Notes: a model not told the origin generated them from the sequence alone. Positions 23,378-37,379 are shown, numbered from the stretch's first letter. The stretch is DNA of 64,000 nucleotides from Sodiomyces alkalinus F11 (GCF_003711515.1 NW_021167081.1:3714483-3778482), one strand, 5' to 3'. Translations and numbers: made by a program.

Positions 23378-26300
23378 CTATCTATCCGTCCACGGGTGCT
23401 GCGCTATAGATAGGCGTTATACGGTGTTAAGGCAACGATATAAGGTTATCTAAAAACGACTCGTACATAATAAGCCGCGGTCTAATACAATACTATTAGG
23501 CAGGCTAAAGATACGGAAGATACAATACTATAAAGACTTAGCTAACCCTTCTACTATTAGGCCACTGCTTAAACAAATATAGATCGAGTACTTTATTAGA
23601 CGGTATACTACTATAAGGTTAGTATTTGGTTTTCGGCCTATACTATAAACCGGCGGTAGCCCCGTAATAAAGTTAATGAATATCTTTATAAAAGGGCGCT
23701 AGAGTATTAGAAGATTTATTAGCTCGTTATATAGCTTATAGTGCTGCGGCTTAGTGTGTTAGTATACCCCGTAGGTAGGTATAAACTAGCGGATATCCCT
23801 AGGTAGATAATCCTTGAAGTAAGTCCAAAATCCACTTAATAGTTGTTATAACCCTATAATATCCTACGCTAGGTCTTTTATAGAAACACTATAGAACTTT
23901 CTCTCGGAGGCTAGAGTAGTCTAGCACGAAAACACGGTTCTTAAAATAAAGAATACTACTACTTCTAGACTAATATCCGTATAAAGCGTTATTACTATGG
24001 GCTTTACGTTATCGGGCATAAAAAGGGTCTTCCGCTTACGCCTCTACCACGTCTTCTAGTAAGGTAGGGGAATTAAGAGCGGGGGAAATAGTAATAGGAG
24101 TAGTATAGGAACTATACTAGGTCCGAAGTAGGCCTAAGACAAAACGCTTCGAAAAGGACTCTACCGCCTTAGCCCGGTTAGTAACCAGGGCGCGCTTCTA
24201 TGGTGTATATTAGGTTTTTCTTAATAGCCTATCAGCCGGGCTTAATATCCTTGGCCGACACTTAATCTTAAAATTAAAAGAGACTAGCTCCGTAAGCTGC
24301 CGGGCGTGCTACCCCTTAATCTTCGGCTTATTTAATAGGTAGTGATAGTTAAGGTAGTCTGTTAAGACGACTACAGGACTTTAACTATACGTAATATAGT
24401 ACCGCTAAGTCCGAAATAATTCGATAATAGCTATAAGCTTAGCGTTAGACGTGCTATAATTAAGATTAGCCTTATATAGCTTACGGGATATAAATGTTAT
24501 AGGGCGCTATAAGCTATTTTTAAGCTAACTAATAATAGCGCTAATAGTAAAAGCAGAAGCGTCAGGCTTAATACGTATTAGCAGAGCAGAATTAAAATAC
24601 CGTAATATAGACGCTTTCTAGAATAATAGCTGTATTTCCTCGAACACGGACTAGGCCTGCTAGGAACGTATAAGGACCCTAGTATACCCCCTTTTTAAAT
24701 AGTCTATAAAAGGGGTAACGACCTTAGAGTAGTTCTAAATAAAACGTCTATAAAAACCCGTAAAAGCCAGGAAGGTCTATATCTTCTGAATACTATTAGG
24801 GAGCTTCTAGTCGCGGATAGCCTTAATCCGGGACTGATCTATATACACTCTATTAGGGCTATAAATAAAGCGGAGGAATGTAGCGTCTTAGGTCTTAAAC
24901 TTATACTTATCGGGGTTAGTATATATAAACTAATACCTAAGCCTAGTGAGGACCTGCGAATATAGACGTTATAGGTAGCTAAGTCCTTACTATAGATAAG
25001 CATAGTATCGAGGCAGACTATATAGATAGTATTAGTAAGACCCGTTAGCGCTTAGTTATTGTAATGTTAGAAACTCGCGGGCGTATTAGTAAGCCCGAAT
25101 AGTATAATAAAGTGCTTATAGTGGCCGTATTCCGTGCGGAATACTATCTTCTACTCGTCTCTAGGCCGAATCTGTAACCGATAGTATATATCCTTAAGAT
25201 CTAGCTTAGTATAGTACTACGCTAAGTATAAACAATCTAAGATTTCGTAGATAAGGGGTAATAGGGTACGGACCTTAACTGTTACCTTATTTACTCCTCT
25301 ATAGTCAATTTAAAGACGTAGCTTACTACCCTTCTTTGAAATAAATATAATAAGGGCGCTAGACGGACTAGTAACCGGTCTAATCTATCCTTTCGTAACA
25401 GTATCTTATAGACACTAATATAGCACTTCTAATTTCTATACGGCGAGAGGATAAATAGGACTATATAGCGGCTTCTTCTCTTCCTTAATCTTAATCGCGT
25501 AGCCCTACGACTAGTATATTAGTAGCCGCCCGGCGTTTTCGATATTAAAGATATTAGCCAATTCGTAATACTACGCTACCAGCGTAGTAATAGGTTCCCC
25601 GGCTTCTAAGAACTTATCTTTATAGCCTATTAAAGAGTTTTCTGTTAGGCCGATATAGCTAATTCGTGGGACTTACGTAAAACCTAGATAGGTTAGAGTA
25701 AGCATAGACTTAGTTTCTTTTATTACTTTACGTAGGGCTTTAAGTGATATAACTATATTAAGTTCCGCGTAGGTTAAGGGGTAGGTCTAAGTGCTACTCT
25801 GCTAATTAACTATAGAGTTAATGGCCGTTAGAGTTAATGGCCGTAAGCTATAGCCTTCCTAGGATTATTCGAGCACCCTAGAGGTTAAGCTATATAACGT
25901 GGAACTCAGCGTGCTATACTCTTTTTTAACCCTAATAGTCGGTCGCGACAATAATCTCATAGATAGATGTAGGAGTCATCTGTATTTATACTTCTATAAT
26001 CCAGGATACTAGAACCGAGGACCCGTTAGAAAACTAATTAGGTCCTAAAATGGACCGATCTAAAATGTTAATATCGGCGCCTATATTAAGAAGAGCCGAT
26101 ATCTATGCCTATTCCTTACCCCGGTAAAAGGCGACGCGTGCCTTTACCGTCATAGTAGTAGTAAAGGGGGTTACTTAAGGCGGGTATTATTCCTAGGGTA
26201 TCTTACCTATAACTCAGCCGACTATAGCGCAAGGCGCGGATACCGGTTAGGTATTCGGGTTACTAGCGTTATTATTCAAACACGGCCGCTCGATATAAGG

Positions 26301-27674
26301 GCTAAGGTATATAGTTATATAGTATCTCTTTTAGTTATAGTTATAGTAAGTAATACAGTTAAGGTAACGGGAGGACGGGGACAAAGATAACGGCTTATGG
26401 TATATAGGGTAACTAGGAGTAGGGGTGGTGGAAGTAGAAGTATAGGTAGCTATCTAGGGGCTTTAACCTAGGGCATGCGAGCGGAGGCGATATTACTCGG
26501 CACGGGTATTAGACTAAAAGTCTATTTAAGCGGCGATAATAGTCGGTCCGTTAGTAACGGTTAAGGCCTCCGCCCAATAATAGGTCGGGGCGAGGTCCTA
26601 GTAATTCTTAGAAACCCCTATAGAATCTATATAGTTCCGAATAGATAGGAGGACCCTTATTAGTACTATCTAAATTCGTTACTAGTCTGAAGTTCGCCCT
26701 GAAATTCCGACTCTAGCGCTTTCTACTGTTATATAAACTTAGTAAAGGTCTTACCCTCTCTCTAGGCCGCAATAGACTCTCTCTGGATCTATATAGCTAC
26801 CTCTTTTAAGTGGGTACTGTTATCATTAACCTAGCAGGAGAGCTAGGCTTATAGGGCGATCTAGCTAACTCGATTAAAGTCGCCGCTATATTTATCTCGT
26901 AGTTTAGCCTGCTATTATTCCTTAGGATAGTAGGGGAGGTATAATATAATAAAGTAGTTGTTTGTAGCGTCCGTGGGGAAGGATTAAGAGTCTAGGTCGA
27001 ACCGCTAATTCGTTTGCTAAATAAATATATAATACTTAGACTAGGATATACTATCCTACTTTAGCAGGGGAAACTAAACTTAGCGTAGGTAGCGGATCCT
27101 TATATAGATATTGCCGTAGATATATTATAGATATACTAGGGTCCTATTAGGGTTACGATACGATATTAAGGCCCGGCTATACGGCGGTAGGTAATATTGA
27201 CCGGGTTAGGATTAGCGGCGGCGGAACTATCTACCTCAAGCCTAGTAAGATAGGCGAGATTACGTTTACGGTTCTACGCCTTTATTTACTAAATACGCTT
27301 ATTGAGCTAGGCGTCGTTTAGCGTGGTTAGATTGATAGTAGTATACAGAGGTAGGTTAGGGTCGTAAGCCTAGGTCGCTATGACACGGGCTTAGGAAGAG
27401 GTATAGAAATAGGGATAGGCGTAGATATAGGTATAAATGTGGTAGTAGATATAGGAGCCGTGTTAGTTCCCGGCTTGGGTATAGTATATTTCTTATTAGT
27501 GGGGTTATAAGGGGCGTCCTCGACGAACGCCGTCTTTGCCGTATAAAACTATTACCTAAGCTAGCTCTTTATATCGTTAAAATCGAAAGTAGGATCGTTT
27601 ATATTGTAATAGTTAGATATCTTAGTAGCTCTTCTTAATAGTCTTCACGCTCTTAGAGAGTAAAGCCATTGAAA

Positions 27675-28019
27675 TATTAAATAAGTATTCGTGAAGAGTG
27701 AAAAGGTAGGGTTAGGTAAGAAACTAGATAGGTTCACGATAGGTTTATAGTGGGATCAGAATATAGGTATAATAAAAGAATTAAATTAATCGCTGGCCTC
27801 CCTCTTCTAAGGAGAGACTCTTTTGCTCCTTAAGACTACCTTTCTCCGATACTTTATTTACTCCTTAAGGACTACTCTGTTTGCCTCGAGAGCTTATTCT
27901 GTTTACTTATTTAATAAATGCTTTGTTTGCCCCCTCGAGAGGTCTTGGACCGAGGGCGGCTAGACTCTAATAGATTTATATTTAGGACCTATTATAACAA
28001 ATACAGCAGGCACCTAACA
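27675..28019 (-). repeat. LTR, family A copy 3, 5' LTR of the chromovirus-like element
   Basis: Homologous to the copies at 6944 and 11921. It begins TATTAAATAAG and ends CACCTAACA (plus strand). It lies directly at the gag end of the minus-strand element, and the adjoining interior gives a TGG-starting primer-site candidate, so it is read as its 5' LTR. No target duplication could be checked because the other LTR is missing. Confidence 0.7.
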
Positions 28020-28600
28020 CTTATTAAAGTCCTTTTGCGAAGAGCTATTAATTAGGGACTTCTAGTCCAAAAGGAAGGCATAGAATTTAAGATATTATTT
28101 AGAGGCGGGATATTAGGACTATACTTTCGGATATTCCGACTATAGTGCTGGTATAGACCCATATGTCCCACTAATCAAATTCCGTCTAGGCATGCCTAGT
28201 AGCATAACCACTAGTTCGTTAATTCAAACCCTATCTATATCGTCAATTCAACAATAATACGAATAATAATAATAGTACGGCGGCGACAATAACCGAGGGC
28301 GAGGGTGGTTGTTGTTGTTGTATTCTTTAATGTGTATAGTATTTCTAAGAAGAGCAAAGGACGCCTAATACGTCCGCCTAGCATCTATGTATATAGACTA
28401 TAGTGCGACTATAGTGCTATAAGTTAAAAAGGTTAAGACAGAATAGATAGAATATCGTAAATAAACACTACAAGAAAGCTAAAAGGGACTAGAGTAACTA
28501 TAACCAGACCTAAATATAGGCGCGTAGTGTTATCCATCTACTAGATAGGGCAGGATTAGGGCAGCGAGGTACTAAGTATAGGGCGGGGTAACTAAGGAGG
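28020..28600. other. Partly non-RIP spacer with a 21-bp terminal-repeat-like sequence
   Basis: Contains GATATTCCGACTATAGTGCTG at 28130-28150, which recurs inverted at 35426-35446 (20 of 21 match). From about 28,150 to 28,340 CA/TG dinucleotides are common, so RIP was light. A GTTGTTGTTGTTG run (about 28,308) and an ATAATAATAATA run (about 28,262) occur. No gene was seen. Confidence 0.45.
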
Positions 28601-31600
28601 TAATACGTATAGTCGCGGGGCGTTAAACGCATACTGCCTATATATAGTTAAGAACCGCGGGGCACCGCTTTAGAGGTTTATAGTTAGTGTATCGTGGTTT
28701 AAAGATAGGCCTGCTAGAGTTAACTAATAGCTACCCTTTGGTTAAGGTCCTATCTACGAGCTAGCAGAGGTAGGTAAAGTAAAGTTCCTCGTAAGTTAGT
28801 CCCGGTAAAAGGCGTTTTCGTGGCGTAGTATCCTCCTAGTAGTATCCGGGGCGATATATTATAGGTTAGTAGAGTTAAAACGTTTGAGGTATAGCTTAGG
28901 CGAATCTAGGGTGGATATCGGCAAAAAAGCCAGATTGTATAAGGTTTTTAATAAAAGAGGGCTAGTTATAGCCGAGTTATTACGCTACGTATTAGCGGCG
29001 GCCGAATTATAGGAGGGCCTATCCGCGGACCTTCTTGTAGAAAAGGGGATATACTAGGGTCTTCTTTTTACTATACAAGCACGTTATATATACCTTATTA
29101 TAGTAGAAGTATTCGTGGTAGCTTATAAAGTCCCTGTATCCGATTCGGGCGGCGAGGAGTTAATAAAGCCTTTTCCGCTTAAGAGTAAGTAGTTCTCCTA
29201 TAGGGCGGGGGGAGGTAGTTAGTTCTGGCTCTTAATAGCTAGGGGGTTAGTTATCTATCTACTATTCTTAGAAGACAGAGTAGTATAGGGCTTTAAGCCT
29301 TGTACGGGTATAGCTATAAGTGGGTAAGGGGTTATAGGGTGGTCGGATATAGGCACCGTTTTTTATTAGTTTATCGGTAACCTTATTTCCGGTAATACCC
29401 TTATATCCGGGTTCCTAGCGGACTTCGACTAGGATACTGGTGCCGGCGTAAAGGGTCCTAAAGTCTAGGAAGGTTTAGTACGAGGAGAGTAAAGTATATA
29501 GGCCGTCTATATCTTATATAATAGCCATGTTATTAATATAGATAGTAACTAAATAAGTAGATAAGTCTATAAGATTAAGGGCGGCCCTAAAGCCGGCCCT
29601 CGCCCTTTCTGCTTCCGCGTTAAAGACTTTAGCGTAGAGTAGTAGGCGGTATCTAGCGTATACTAAATCTAAGCCCCTAAACACGGTATAGCCGTAACCT
29701 ATACCGGCTCCACTTGGAGTATTAAGTTATAAGCTATCTATAAAGACCGTAAGGTCTACGCCGGTACGGGTACTGCTCTAGGTTAGGAAGTCGATAGTAG
29801 TAGACTCCTTATCTAGGAAGCTTTTAGGGGTAGCGGCTATTAAGCTAAAGACCGGTAGCGTAAGTGCCGGTCTCGGGAATTCTAGTACGGTAGCGGCGGC
29901 TTTAGTTAGGACTATAAGGCGGAGCGGGCCCGTTCCTACATCTCGGATACAGTTAAAAACACGTATTCGGGTACTAAGGGGGTAGAAGTTATCGAGTACC
30001 CTAAGCCGTAAGGTGCATCGGAGCCGTTAGGTAGCTAAGAGTAGCAGAATAAGCAAGGTACTTAATTCTCTAAGTATAGTAAAGATAGGGGTAGTCTTCT
30101 ATACTAAAAGATACCCACGGATAGCGACGTTAACAGAGACTTATATCTTCGAGATCTAGTTTTAAAGACCATTTCCTACCCTTATATATATTCTATACGT
30201 TCGTTTAGTAGATACGCGGATATCGCCCGGGTACTAGACTTTATAAGTGAAGAGTGCCTTTAGGAGGATAATAGTATAGATTACTTTTCGAATTAGCACG
30301 GGTAAAGCTCTATAGTAAACCTTATTTAGTCCGCGGATATAGCCGGCGGACGAATGGGCTTGTACAGCTTTAGTCTTAATATAGGACTTAAATAAGAGAG
30401 TTTTATCGAGCTAGACGCCTAGCTAACATATAAAGCGACCTAGGCGTACTTAGTGTATACCGTGGTTAATATCCGGGAGGGCATCTTCCCTCTTTCTCGA
30501 AAAATAGATAACTTCGGTCTTCCTAGGGTTAAAGGTAATAGAGTTCTATAGGCCCTATTGTACTCTCTAATCGAGTAACGCCTAGGCTGCTTCGGTAGTA
30601 TATTCGAGGGAGGGGCCTATATAAAGGATACCGTAGTCGTTGGCGTAACCGAAACGGGCGTAGGTCGGCCTAATCCGGTGGATAGATTTAGTATATAAAA
30701 GGAAGAGGATAGGTAAAGTAGGCGAGCCTTAGGGAAGGCCGTACTATAGGGGGACTATATTAGTTATATAGCCTTTATAGCGGAATCTGGCTTGTCTATT
30801 ATCTATAAAGCTATATACCTAGCTAGTAAGGTTCTAGGGCTATCCTTATTCCCTAAGATAAAATCTAAGACGGTTTTTAAGGACCGTGTTAAAGGCTCGC
30901 TTAATATCTATTATATTAAGGGTGGCGACTTATCGTCGGTTAAAAGTAGTCTCCACGTTGTAGGTAAGGGCTACGACGATATCTATTACGGAACGGCGGG
31001 GTAGGGCCTTAGCTATTTAGGGTCCTAGGACTTAATATTTAATATTAGTCTAGGCGAGGCGTCTTACGACTAGTCGCTTAAGGCCTTTTCCGAGGTATAA
31101 GAGTAGTAAGATAGGTTGTTAGTCTGTATAGATACTAGTATCTTTATTAGGTTTCGGGATTATAATAACCTCGGCTTACCGGAAGGGTCTAGGGTAATAA
31201 CCTAGATCCAGGCAGACTTAGTAGATTCTTATAATTTAGGCGTTAACGGCTAGCGACGCGGCTCGGAGTATTATAATAGTGATCTTATCTGCCCCTAGTA
31301 AGGTATTACCGATAAAGAGTATATTATAGCAGACTTTAGTAGAGTAGAGGTGCTATTACTACAGGAGAATCCGTTAGAGATATATAGTGGTAAGGGGCAT
31401 AATATCGTTTATAGAGGTATTCCTCTCGAGTAGTCTTCTCTAAAGTAACTATACCTTCTTACTAAGTACGGTAAGTATTCTATGTTTATCCTAAAGAGGG
31501 GGCGATTATAGTTATAACCTAGGTGTATACTAGCCTATAATCCTAGAAAGGTCCTTATCGTCTTAGATTCCTTTTATTTATTACTACTAGAAAGATACCT

Positions 31601-34600
31601 TAGCTTTCCTTACGGGCTTTTATAGTAAGCTATATACTTCCTTAGTTAGGTCGGATATAGGGCTATAATACCGTTCTTAGTAATAACGCCTTCGGGCATT
31701 GCTATAGTCTTTGTTTTACTAGATAGCTACTCTAGAGGTTAGGTTATACTTGCGGCCTACCAATTTTAGAGAGTTCTAGAGTAGCCTAGTAAGTTCTAGG
31801 GCTAGTCTATTAAGGTCTTCGGGTATATTAAGGGCTTCTAGGAGTAGCTAGCTATTATTTTATACTATCTTTATAAACCGAAGAATATCACCGGGGAGTA
31901 AGCGGTATCTATACTTAATTTTAGGTAGCCGGAAAGAGTATAGGATAATAGTTATAAGGGTACTATAGTCGGACTTAGTATATAGATAGTCCGTGATTTA
32001 TAAGGAGGCGAGGGTGATATTCGAGAAGGCGAGGTTAATAGTATTTCCGGCGTTATAGGTTAGTATACCGGGGGTATTAGGTAGTAGGCGTTAAAGTCTC
32101 CCGCTACGAGTATATTCGGTAAGGGTTCCTAGTCTTAGAAGATCGTGAGCACATGCAGTTTATCGCTATCCTTATAAATATTAATAAAGTTAATCCCACG
32201 GAAGCGTATACCGAGGAGATCGCGGTAAGGGGTATTAATATAGAATTAGTCCGGTATAGCGGGGCCTTTTATATTATATATTATAACTCTTAGGCGGGTA
32301 TCAGTTAAATCCTAGCAGTTTACCGGGGATAGGGTTATATATCCCGGGTACGTTTTAGTGATATTACTAGGCTTATTAAGAGAGTATTATAGCTCTTATA
32401 TTAGCACGATATTAACTCTATCGCGGTATACGAAATTCAGCGTAATATCCTGGGTAAGGCTGCCTTTACCTATATTTACCTAGAAGACCTTAATATTTCG
32501 GGGTATTAATTAGTTAATATAGGAGAACCGAGTTCGATTTAGATAAGGGCAGGTATAGTGCCTCCTTCGCTAATAGAAATATTATCGATAAGGACGTCTA
32601 TAAGTATTTTATCGTGGAGGATTACTTATATATTATCTTAATGCTATTATTATTTTTAAGCTTTTATTATCTATGGTTAAGGAATAGGGGGAAGGAAGGG
32701 GGAGTAAAGGAGGCCAGGGCTCTAGGAGGGTCGGAGGGCTATATCTAGGCGGCCTTCCTGGCTAGCCTACGGGTAGCTATATACTCGCGGGAGCCGGTTT
32801 CCGGATCTTCATAAGTTATTCTTTAATAGGGCGGGTAGTACGACTATTCCCTGACTTTAGTATAGCAGGGTATTTAGCGTGGTTATAGTAGTAAGGGCCG
32901 TTATAGTTAACGTATTATATAAGGTATTCCGAGGTATATTCGGGTTTACTATACCGCTTATAGAGTTATTTACGGTAATATAGGCGGGTGCTATACTAGT
33001 TAAAGTAGTTAGGGTATTATTACGGCGTGGTTTTACGGTAAATAAGCCTAGTAAGGCTGCTATTAAAAATGCGGAAAGGCTTAACGGGGTAAGGGAAGGA
33101 GATAATCTAGGTCTACATAGCCTAATAGGACTTTTCGGGGTCCTCTTTTACGGGGGTATAACGGGCAGGGCGGTAGCCTATAGCGCTAAATACTTCTTCC
33201 TGGATTACGGCTATAGTATCGCGTAGACCGCCGAAGTTATAGATATATAGGGGAATACAGAAAACTATAAATAAGGTCTATACCTTAAATTCCTTAATAG
33301 CTATTATATTAAAGAGTTTAGAAAGCTTAGCGCTTCGAGTAAGTATAGTCGATCTCGCTTTAAGGGTTATCGGGATAAACGCGAAACCGGATAGAATCCG
33401 AGTTATCTTTATAATATAGTTACTTATAAGCGAGTAATACTAGACAAGTCCCTTACGGATACTACTTAGATTAATAAGGCGGAGTAAGTAATCGGCTAAG
33501 AGACTGATAAAGATTCTAGTGTCCTAGGGGATAGGCGGCCTAGGCGTCGGAGGGCCTATTCGTATATCTATCGGGCGGTTCTAAGACGTCTAAGCAGAGT
33601 ATAACGGTTATTAAGGTATTCCTTTATTATTACTATTATTTATTACCGCGGTACTGTCTAAGGGCTACGGCCCTTACTAAAGTCGGGGTTCAGAGGTATC
33701 TTAACCCGTTAGGATATTCTTTAGAGTGTTTAAGAGTAGCGATAAGTAATAGTCTATCGCCTTTAGGTACTCCGTCGTGAGGGATTTTAGTATTACCTTA
33801 ATAGAGTTAACTAGGACTTTTCTGATATAGTAAAAACTATCCTAGGCTTTACAGATAGCCGAGATCTAGATAAGGATCTCTAATAAAGGCAGCGTAGCCT
33901 TTAGTATAGGCTTTACGGTAGTTTCGGCTTATATAGTTTATACGGTTTATATTAAGGGCATAGCCTTAGCAGGTTATATAGCTATAAGGCTTAATTATAT
34001 AGGTATAGGCTATATAGTAGGCACGGACTATCTAGCTATGATTTCAGTTACTTAGCTAGTAGCCGTAGCAGGCCCTACTAAAATTAGCTTATTTATAGTG
34101 TTAGGCCGTATAGGCCTGCCGGGGCTTTAATTAGCTCCCCCTTTTTCCCTCTTTTCCCCCTTACTAGGAGGCGTAGAGGGATAAACTCAAGACGCTTTAC
34201 GTGGCCTTAAGGGGAGGGCGTAAAGGAGGAGTCTACGACTATTTTCTTTCCGGGGGATTTTATAATACCTTTCGGAGGCAGTTTAGACGGCGTGCCTTTA
34301 GTCGTAAGAGGGCTAGAGGTTATAAGCATCGCGGGAGTAGGAGGGCGTTATTCGTATAGCTGCTACGATGGTATTAGGGTTAAAGGAAGCTAAGCGCCCT
34401 ATATAGAGGGCGCCCGGGACTAGGCCGGAGCTATTCCGTATAGAGGGTGGATTTAGCATTATTAAGCAATTTAGTGCGTGGTAGTGTATTACACTAACAC
34501 TCATAAGAACGGGAAGGTATATACGAAGGAGAGTTGCCGAGGGCGAGGGTAAGGGAGAAGCTAAGGAGGGCGTAGAGGGCATGGAGGGCGTGGGGCTATT
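28600..34600 (-). mobile_element. LINE (non-LTR retrotransposon), second type, near full length
   Basis: Minus-strand order: ORF1/gag-like region (about 32,800-34,600), AP-type endonuclease (about 31,500-32,650) with GDFNA at 32087-32101, RT (about 30,200-31,400) with GLP-stop-GSP at 30721-30740 (Q to stop) and FGYANDYG at 30631-30653 (FADD-type box with one Asp turned to Asn), and RNase H (about 29,330-29,420: YKGITGNKVTDKL). The sequence is unlike the Tad1-like copies, so it is another lineage. An open stretch at 30792-31004 is on the opposite strand and is a shadow. About 6 kb fits a full-length element, but the exact ends are not set. Confidence 0.78.
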
Positions 34601-35109
34601 TCTGTTAGATACAGCCTAGTCAAAAACGACACAAAATAGGTCAAATTTAATTAAGGCAATTATATACAATCATAACTATATCGGACCGCCAGGGAACCGC
34701 TACCACCGTATTTTATATATTGTAGATTCTGTAAGCGTTTACCCGGATTATACTCTTAGTAATTCGGCCCATTACATAAGTAAAAAGACTATAGTCTATT
34801 CGACAATTACAACGGCGATTAGCTTTAATAGAACAGACGAGCGTATACGTCAATTACAATAACAAGGGCAGCAGGGGCAGTAATAGTATACGTATAGTAG
34901 GTTAGAGATATTAAGAGACTAGGTATAAGGAGCTGGATTATATAAGGAGACCTTAATTAGCAGTAAAGAACGAACGGGCGGTTTCAGGCCAAGTCACTAA
35001 ATTTATATTAACTACTTCCTTTAATTAATTCAAGGGGTTAAATTAATCTAACGTTAAAAATCTTAAAAACGTCAAAAACGCTATTAGAGTAATTAACGAT
35101 TGTATATAG
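34600..35109. other. Lightly mutated gene-free spacer
   Basis: CA/TG dinucleotides are frequent from about 34,600 to 35,430, unlike the surroundings. No ORF, splice pattern or known repeat was recognised. It may be unique host DNA or a low-copy element that escaped RIP. Confidence 0.35.
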
Positions 35110-35382
35110 TACCGTAAAGACTTAACAACTTCGGGAATGGCACTAAGGACTTGGCACTCTATTGACCCTACCTTATTTTAAAACAACTAATAAAATAAGG
35201 GAATTTTACAAGGTAGTCAACTATTAATATCAAGTAGGAAATCCTTATCGTAATTAAGGCTATAGGAGGTAGAGGGTTATCGAAATACGTAATTTACGAT
35301 CGATTTGGCCTGTGTGGGAAAGTAGGTAATTTTCACGTAAGCAGCGTAGTGCTATTCCCGAAGTTGTTGAGTCTTTACGGTA
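35110..35382. mobile_element. MITE-like element with 36-bp terminal inverted repeats
   Basis: The left arm (35110-35145) starts TACCGTAAAGACT and the right arm (35347-35382) is its inverse, 34 of 36 positions matching; both differences are C/T or G/A transitions. The ends TA...TA are compatible with a TA target duplication, as in Tc1/mariner-type MITEs. The interior of about 200 bp has no coding capacity and contains a small hairpin (CCTTATTTT ... AAAATAAGG). The family is unknown. Confidence 0.6.
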
Positions 35383-35467
35383 GAGTTTGTGTGGTATTCC
35401 GAAACGGGTCATTTATGGTCTATGTCAGGACTATAGTCGGAATATCAAATAGTATAGTCGGAATATC

Positions 35468-37370
35468 TAGCTTTATTATTTAATCCGCCCATATAGTATT
35501 TTTAACGGCTTAGGGAAGAAGCCCTGAGTCTTTTAGTCTTAGCTAATATGTTTATATTAATATACTATCGGTATAGAATATAAAGAATCCTACCTAAGTT
35601 ATAGGGGCGATTTAGTATAGGTATTAGGGCTAGCTCCAAAACCGTAATAATACAGCCTATAAGAAAGCAGTTAAAGGTCTTAAGAAACGCGGAGGAGGCT
35701 CTTAACGCCTAGATATATTATCGTTTATTCTCTGTATTTAAGAAGACCGCTGCTATTTAGAAGGCCTTCTATAAGGCCGATACGCTGTAAATATTTAAAA
35801 GAGGTGTATTAAACCTGTTTATTGTATAGGTATAGTCGAAGAGTAGTATATTACACGACTATTATAGAAGGGGGATAACTAATATTGGAGTACGAAAAAG
35901 GTACTGGATTCGGCTAAGGTTATCGCGTAGATCCGAGTAGAAATGAGTTATAGAGTTATTAATTTACTAATAAAGTAGTAAGCGAATAAGTATAGGTAGG
36001 AGAATAACTTATATAATAGAGCCACTAAAGTGACGTACGCCTAGTAAGCTCTTTCAGGCGATACGCGGAGAGGATATTCGATATATCCTACGGTATAATA
36101 CTAAAAGCGGCATAGGAACCTCTCCTCTATTATTTCCGCTAGTCTATAAAGTGTAAAGTTAAGCAACGATTTAACGAAACCGGGCACCGCTATTCTATAT
36201 AAAGACGATCTTATTTTCGCGTGTAGTAAATTAGGTGGTATAGAACGAAGGAAAATTAACGTCTTATATAAACTGATAGTTATACTTATTAGTATAATCG
36301 CCTCGAATAAACTAATAACTATCGCCAAGCTTTACGCTTATACGGAAGGCGTAGTTCATTATATATAACGCTAATCGGCGTCTCTTAGATACGTAAGTAT
36401 CCATTAAAGTTAATAAGGATACGGCGACTCGAGCTTTCCCGTACAGATATATTACCAATATAGGATTACAGAGGTTTAGACAGCCCTTATAGATAATAAG
36501 AGTATAACTATTAGAGAGGCGTAAGATTGTAGGGCGTTATCAGCTTCTTTAAGAGTATCGTAGCTAGTAATAGGCGGCCTAGGGCCGTAGGGCCGATTAA
36601 TAGCCTGTTAATCTATAGTTATTTCTAAACGTAAAGCTAGGCAGTAAGGTAGGTAGGTAAGATAAGTTAGGAGATAGATATATACGACTATCTTATATTT
36701 ATGAATTAACGTACCTATATATATACCGAATATATCTATGCTTATACCGCCCTGGAAAATATATATATTTAAGGTAGGATATTAGTGTCCCAGGTTATAG
36801 TAGAATATTAACGTGCAATATATCAATGAGGTGGGTAAAATATTGCAGTACTCTTACTATAATTATATACTGCTTTGAATTTTATCTTACTCGTATATTT
36901 ACTCTATAGGGGGTATATAGACGGTGTATTAAGATTTCTAATAAGTGATAGAAGCTATATAAATATTAGAATCTAGACACCAATCGCTCGCTTTAAGGTA
37001 AAACAACACGCCTATCGACCACGGGCGCATAAGAAGAGTAAAATCAATAAAACTAGTATAATAACGATTATATCTACCGTCTCTCTCCCGGGATACTATC
37101 ATAGAGGCACTATAATACCGGCACTATATTACGACCGGAACCTTCGATAAACGGCGTTATCCCGACTTCGACTATATAAAATTCTTAACAGACCCACGTT
37201 TCGTAGGATAGGTGCTTCCCCCCTCCCTTAGGGCGGGGCACTATGCGGAACCGATATAAGATCGAAGGGGGACTACCACGCCCCCCAAACCCAACGATAG
37301 CTAAAATAAAGGCAGTAATTTAGGATCTACTAGCTAATAGGAATACGATCGAAGAGGTCGTTAAGCTAGT
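35468..37370 (+). other. RIP-degraded unidentified repeat
   Basis: Reading-frame remnants on the plus strand (about 35,640-36,550) with RIP-type stops, including KKAVKGLKKRGGG (about 35,660) and LTKPGTAILYKDDLIFA (about 36,172-36,222). I cannot assign a family. From 36,700 to 37,300 no frame is visible; a C-rich run (about 37,210-37,225) lies near the tail of the next LINE. Confidence 0.35.
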
Positions 37371-37379
37371 AAAGGAACT

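Larger units (their letters stand above)
18200..28019 (-). mobile_element. Chromodomain Ty3/Gypsy (chromovirus-like) element split by a nested insertion
   Basis: Minus-strand order from right to left: family A LTR (27675-28019), gag (about 26,400-27,600), RT (about 24,700-25,350) with CLDTMLIYS at about 25,000-25,033 and TFLAFTGFYRRFI (about 24,720-24,780), RNase H, integrase (about 23,382-24,250), then after the nested element the integrase C-terminus and a chromodomain-like segment (KKLSDKFIGLYKVTKTVG about 18,560-18,660; EVKAILDDR about 18,410-18,450). A possible primer-binding site, TGGCTTTACTCTC, starts five bases inside the right-hand LTR. The left LTR was not found, so that end is truncated or too degraded. 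A chromodomain fits targeting to heterochromatin, but this is inferred from the family. Confidence 0.75.

Noticed and set aside
34313..34582. 89-codon minus-strand open stretch
   Set aside because: It lies in the ORF1 region of the second-type LINE without any recognisable motif, and may be part of that ORF1, not a gene of its own.
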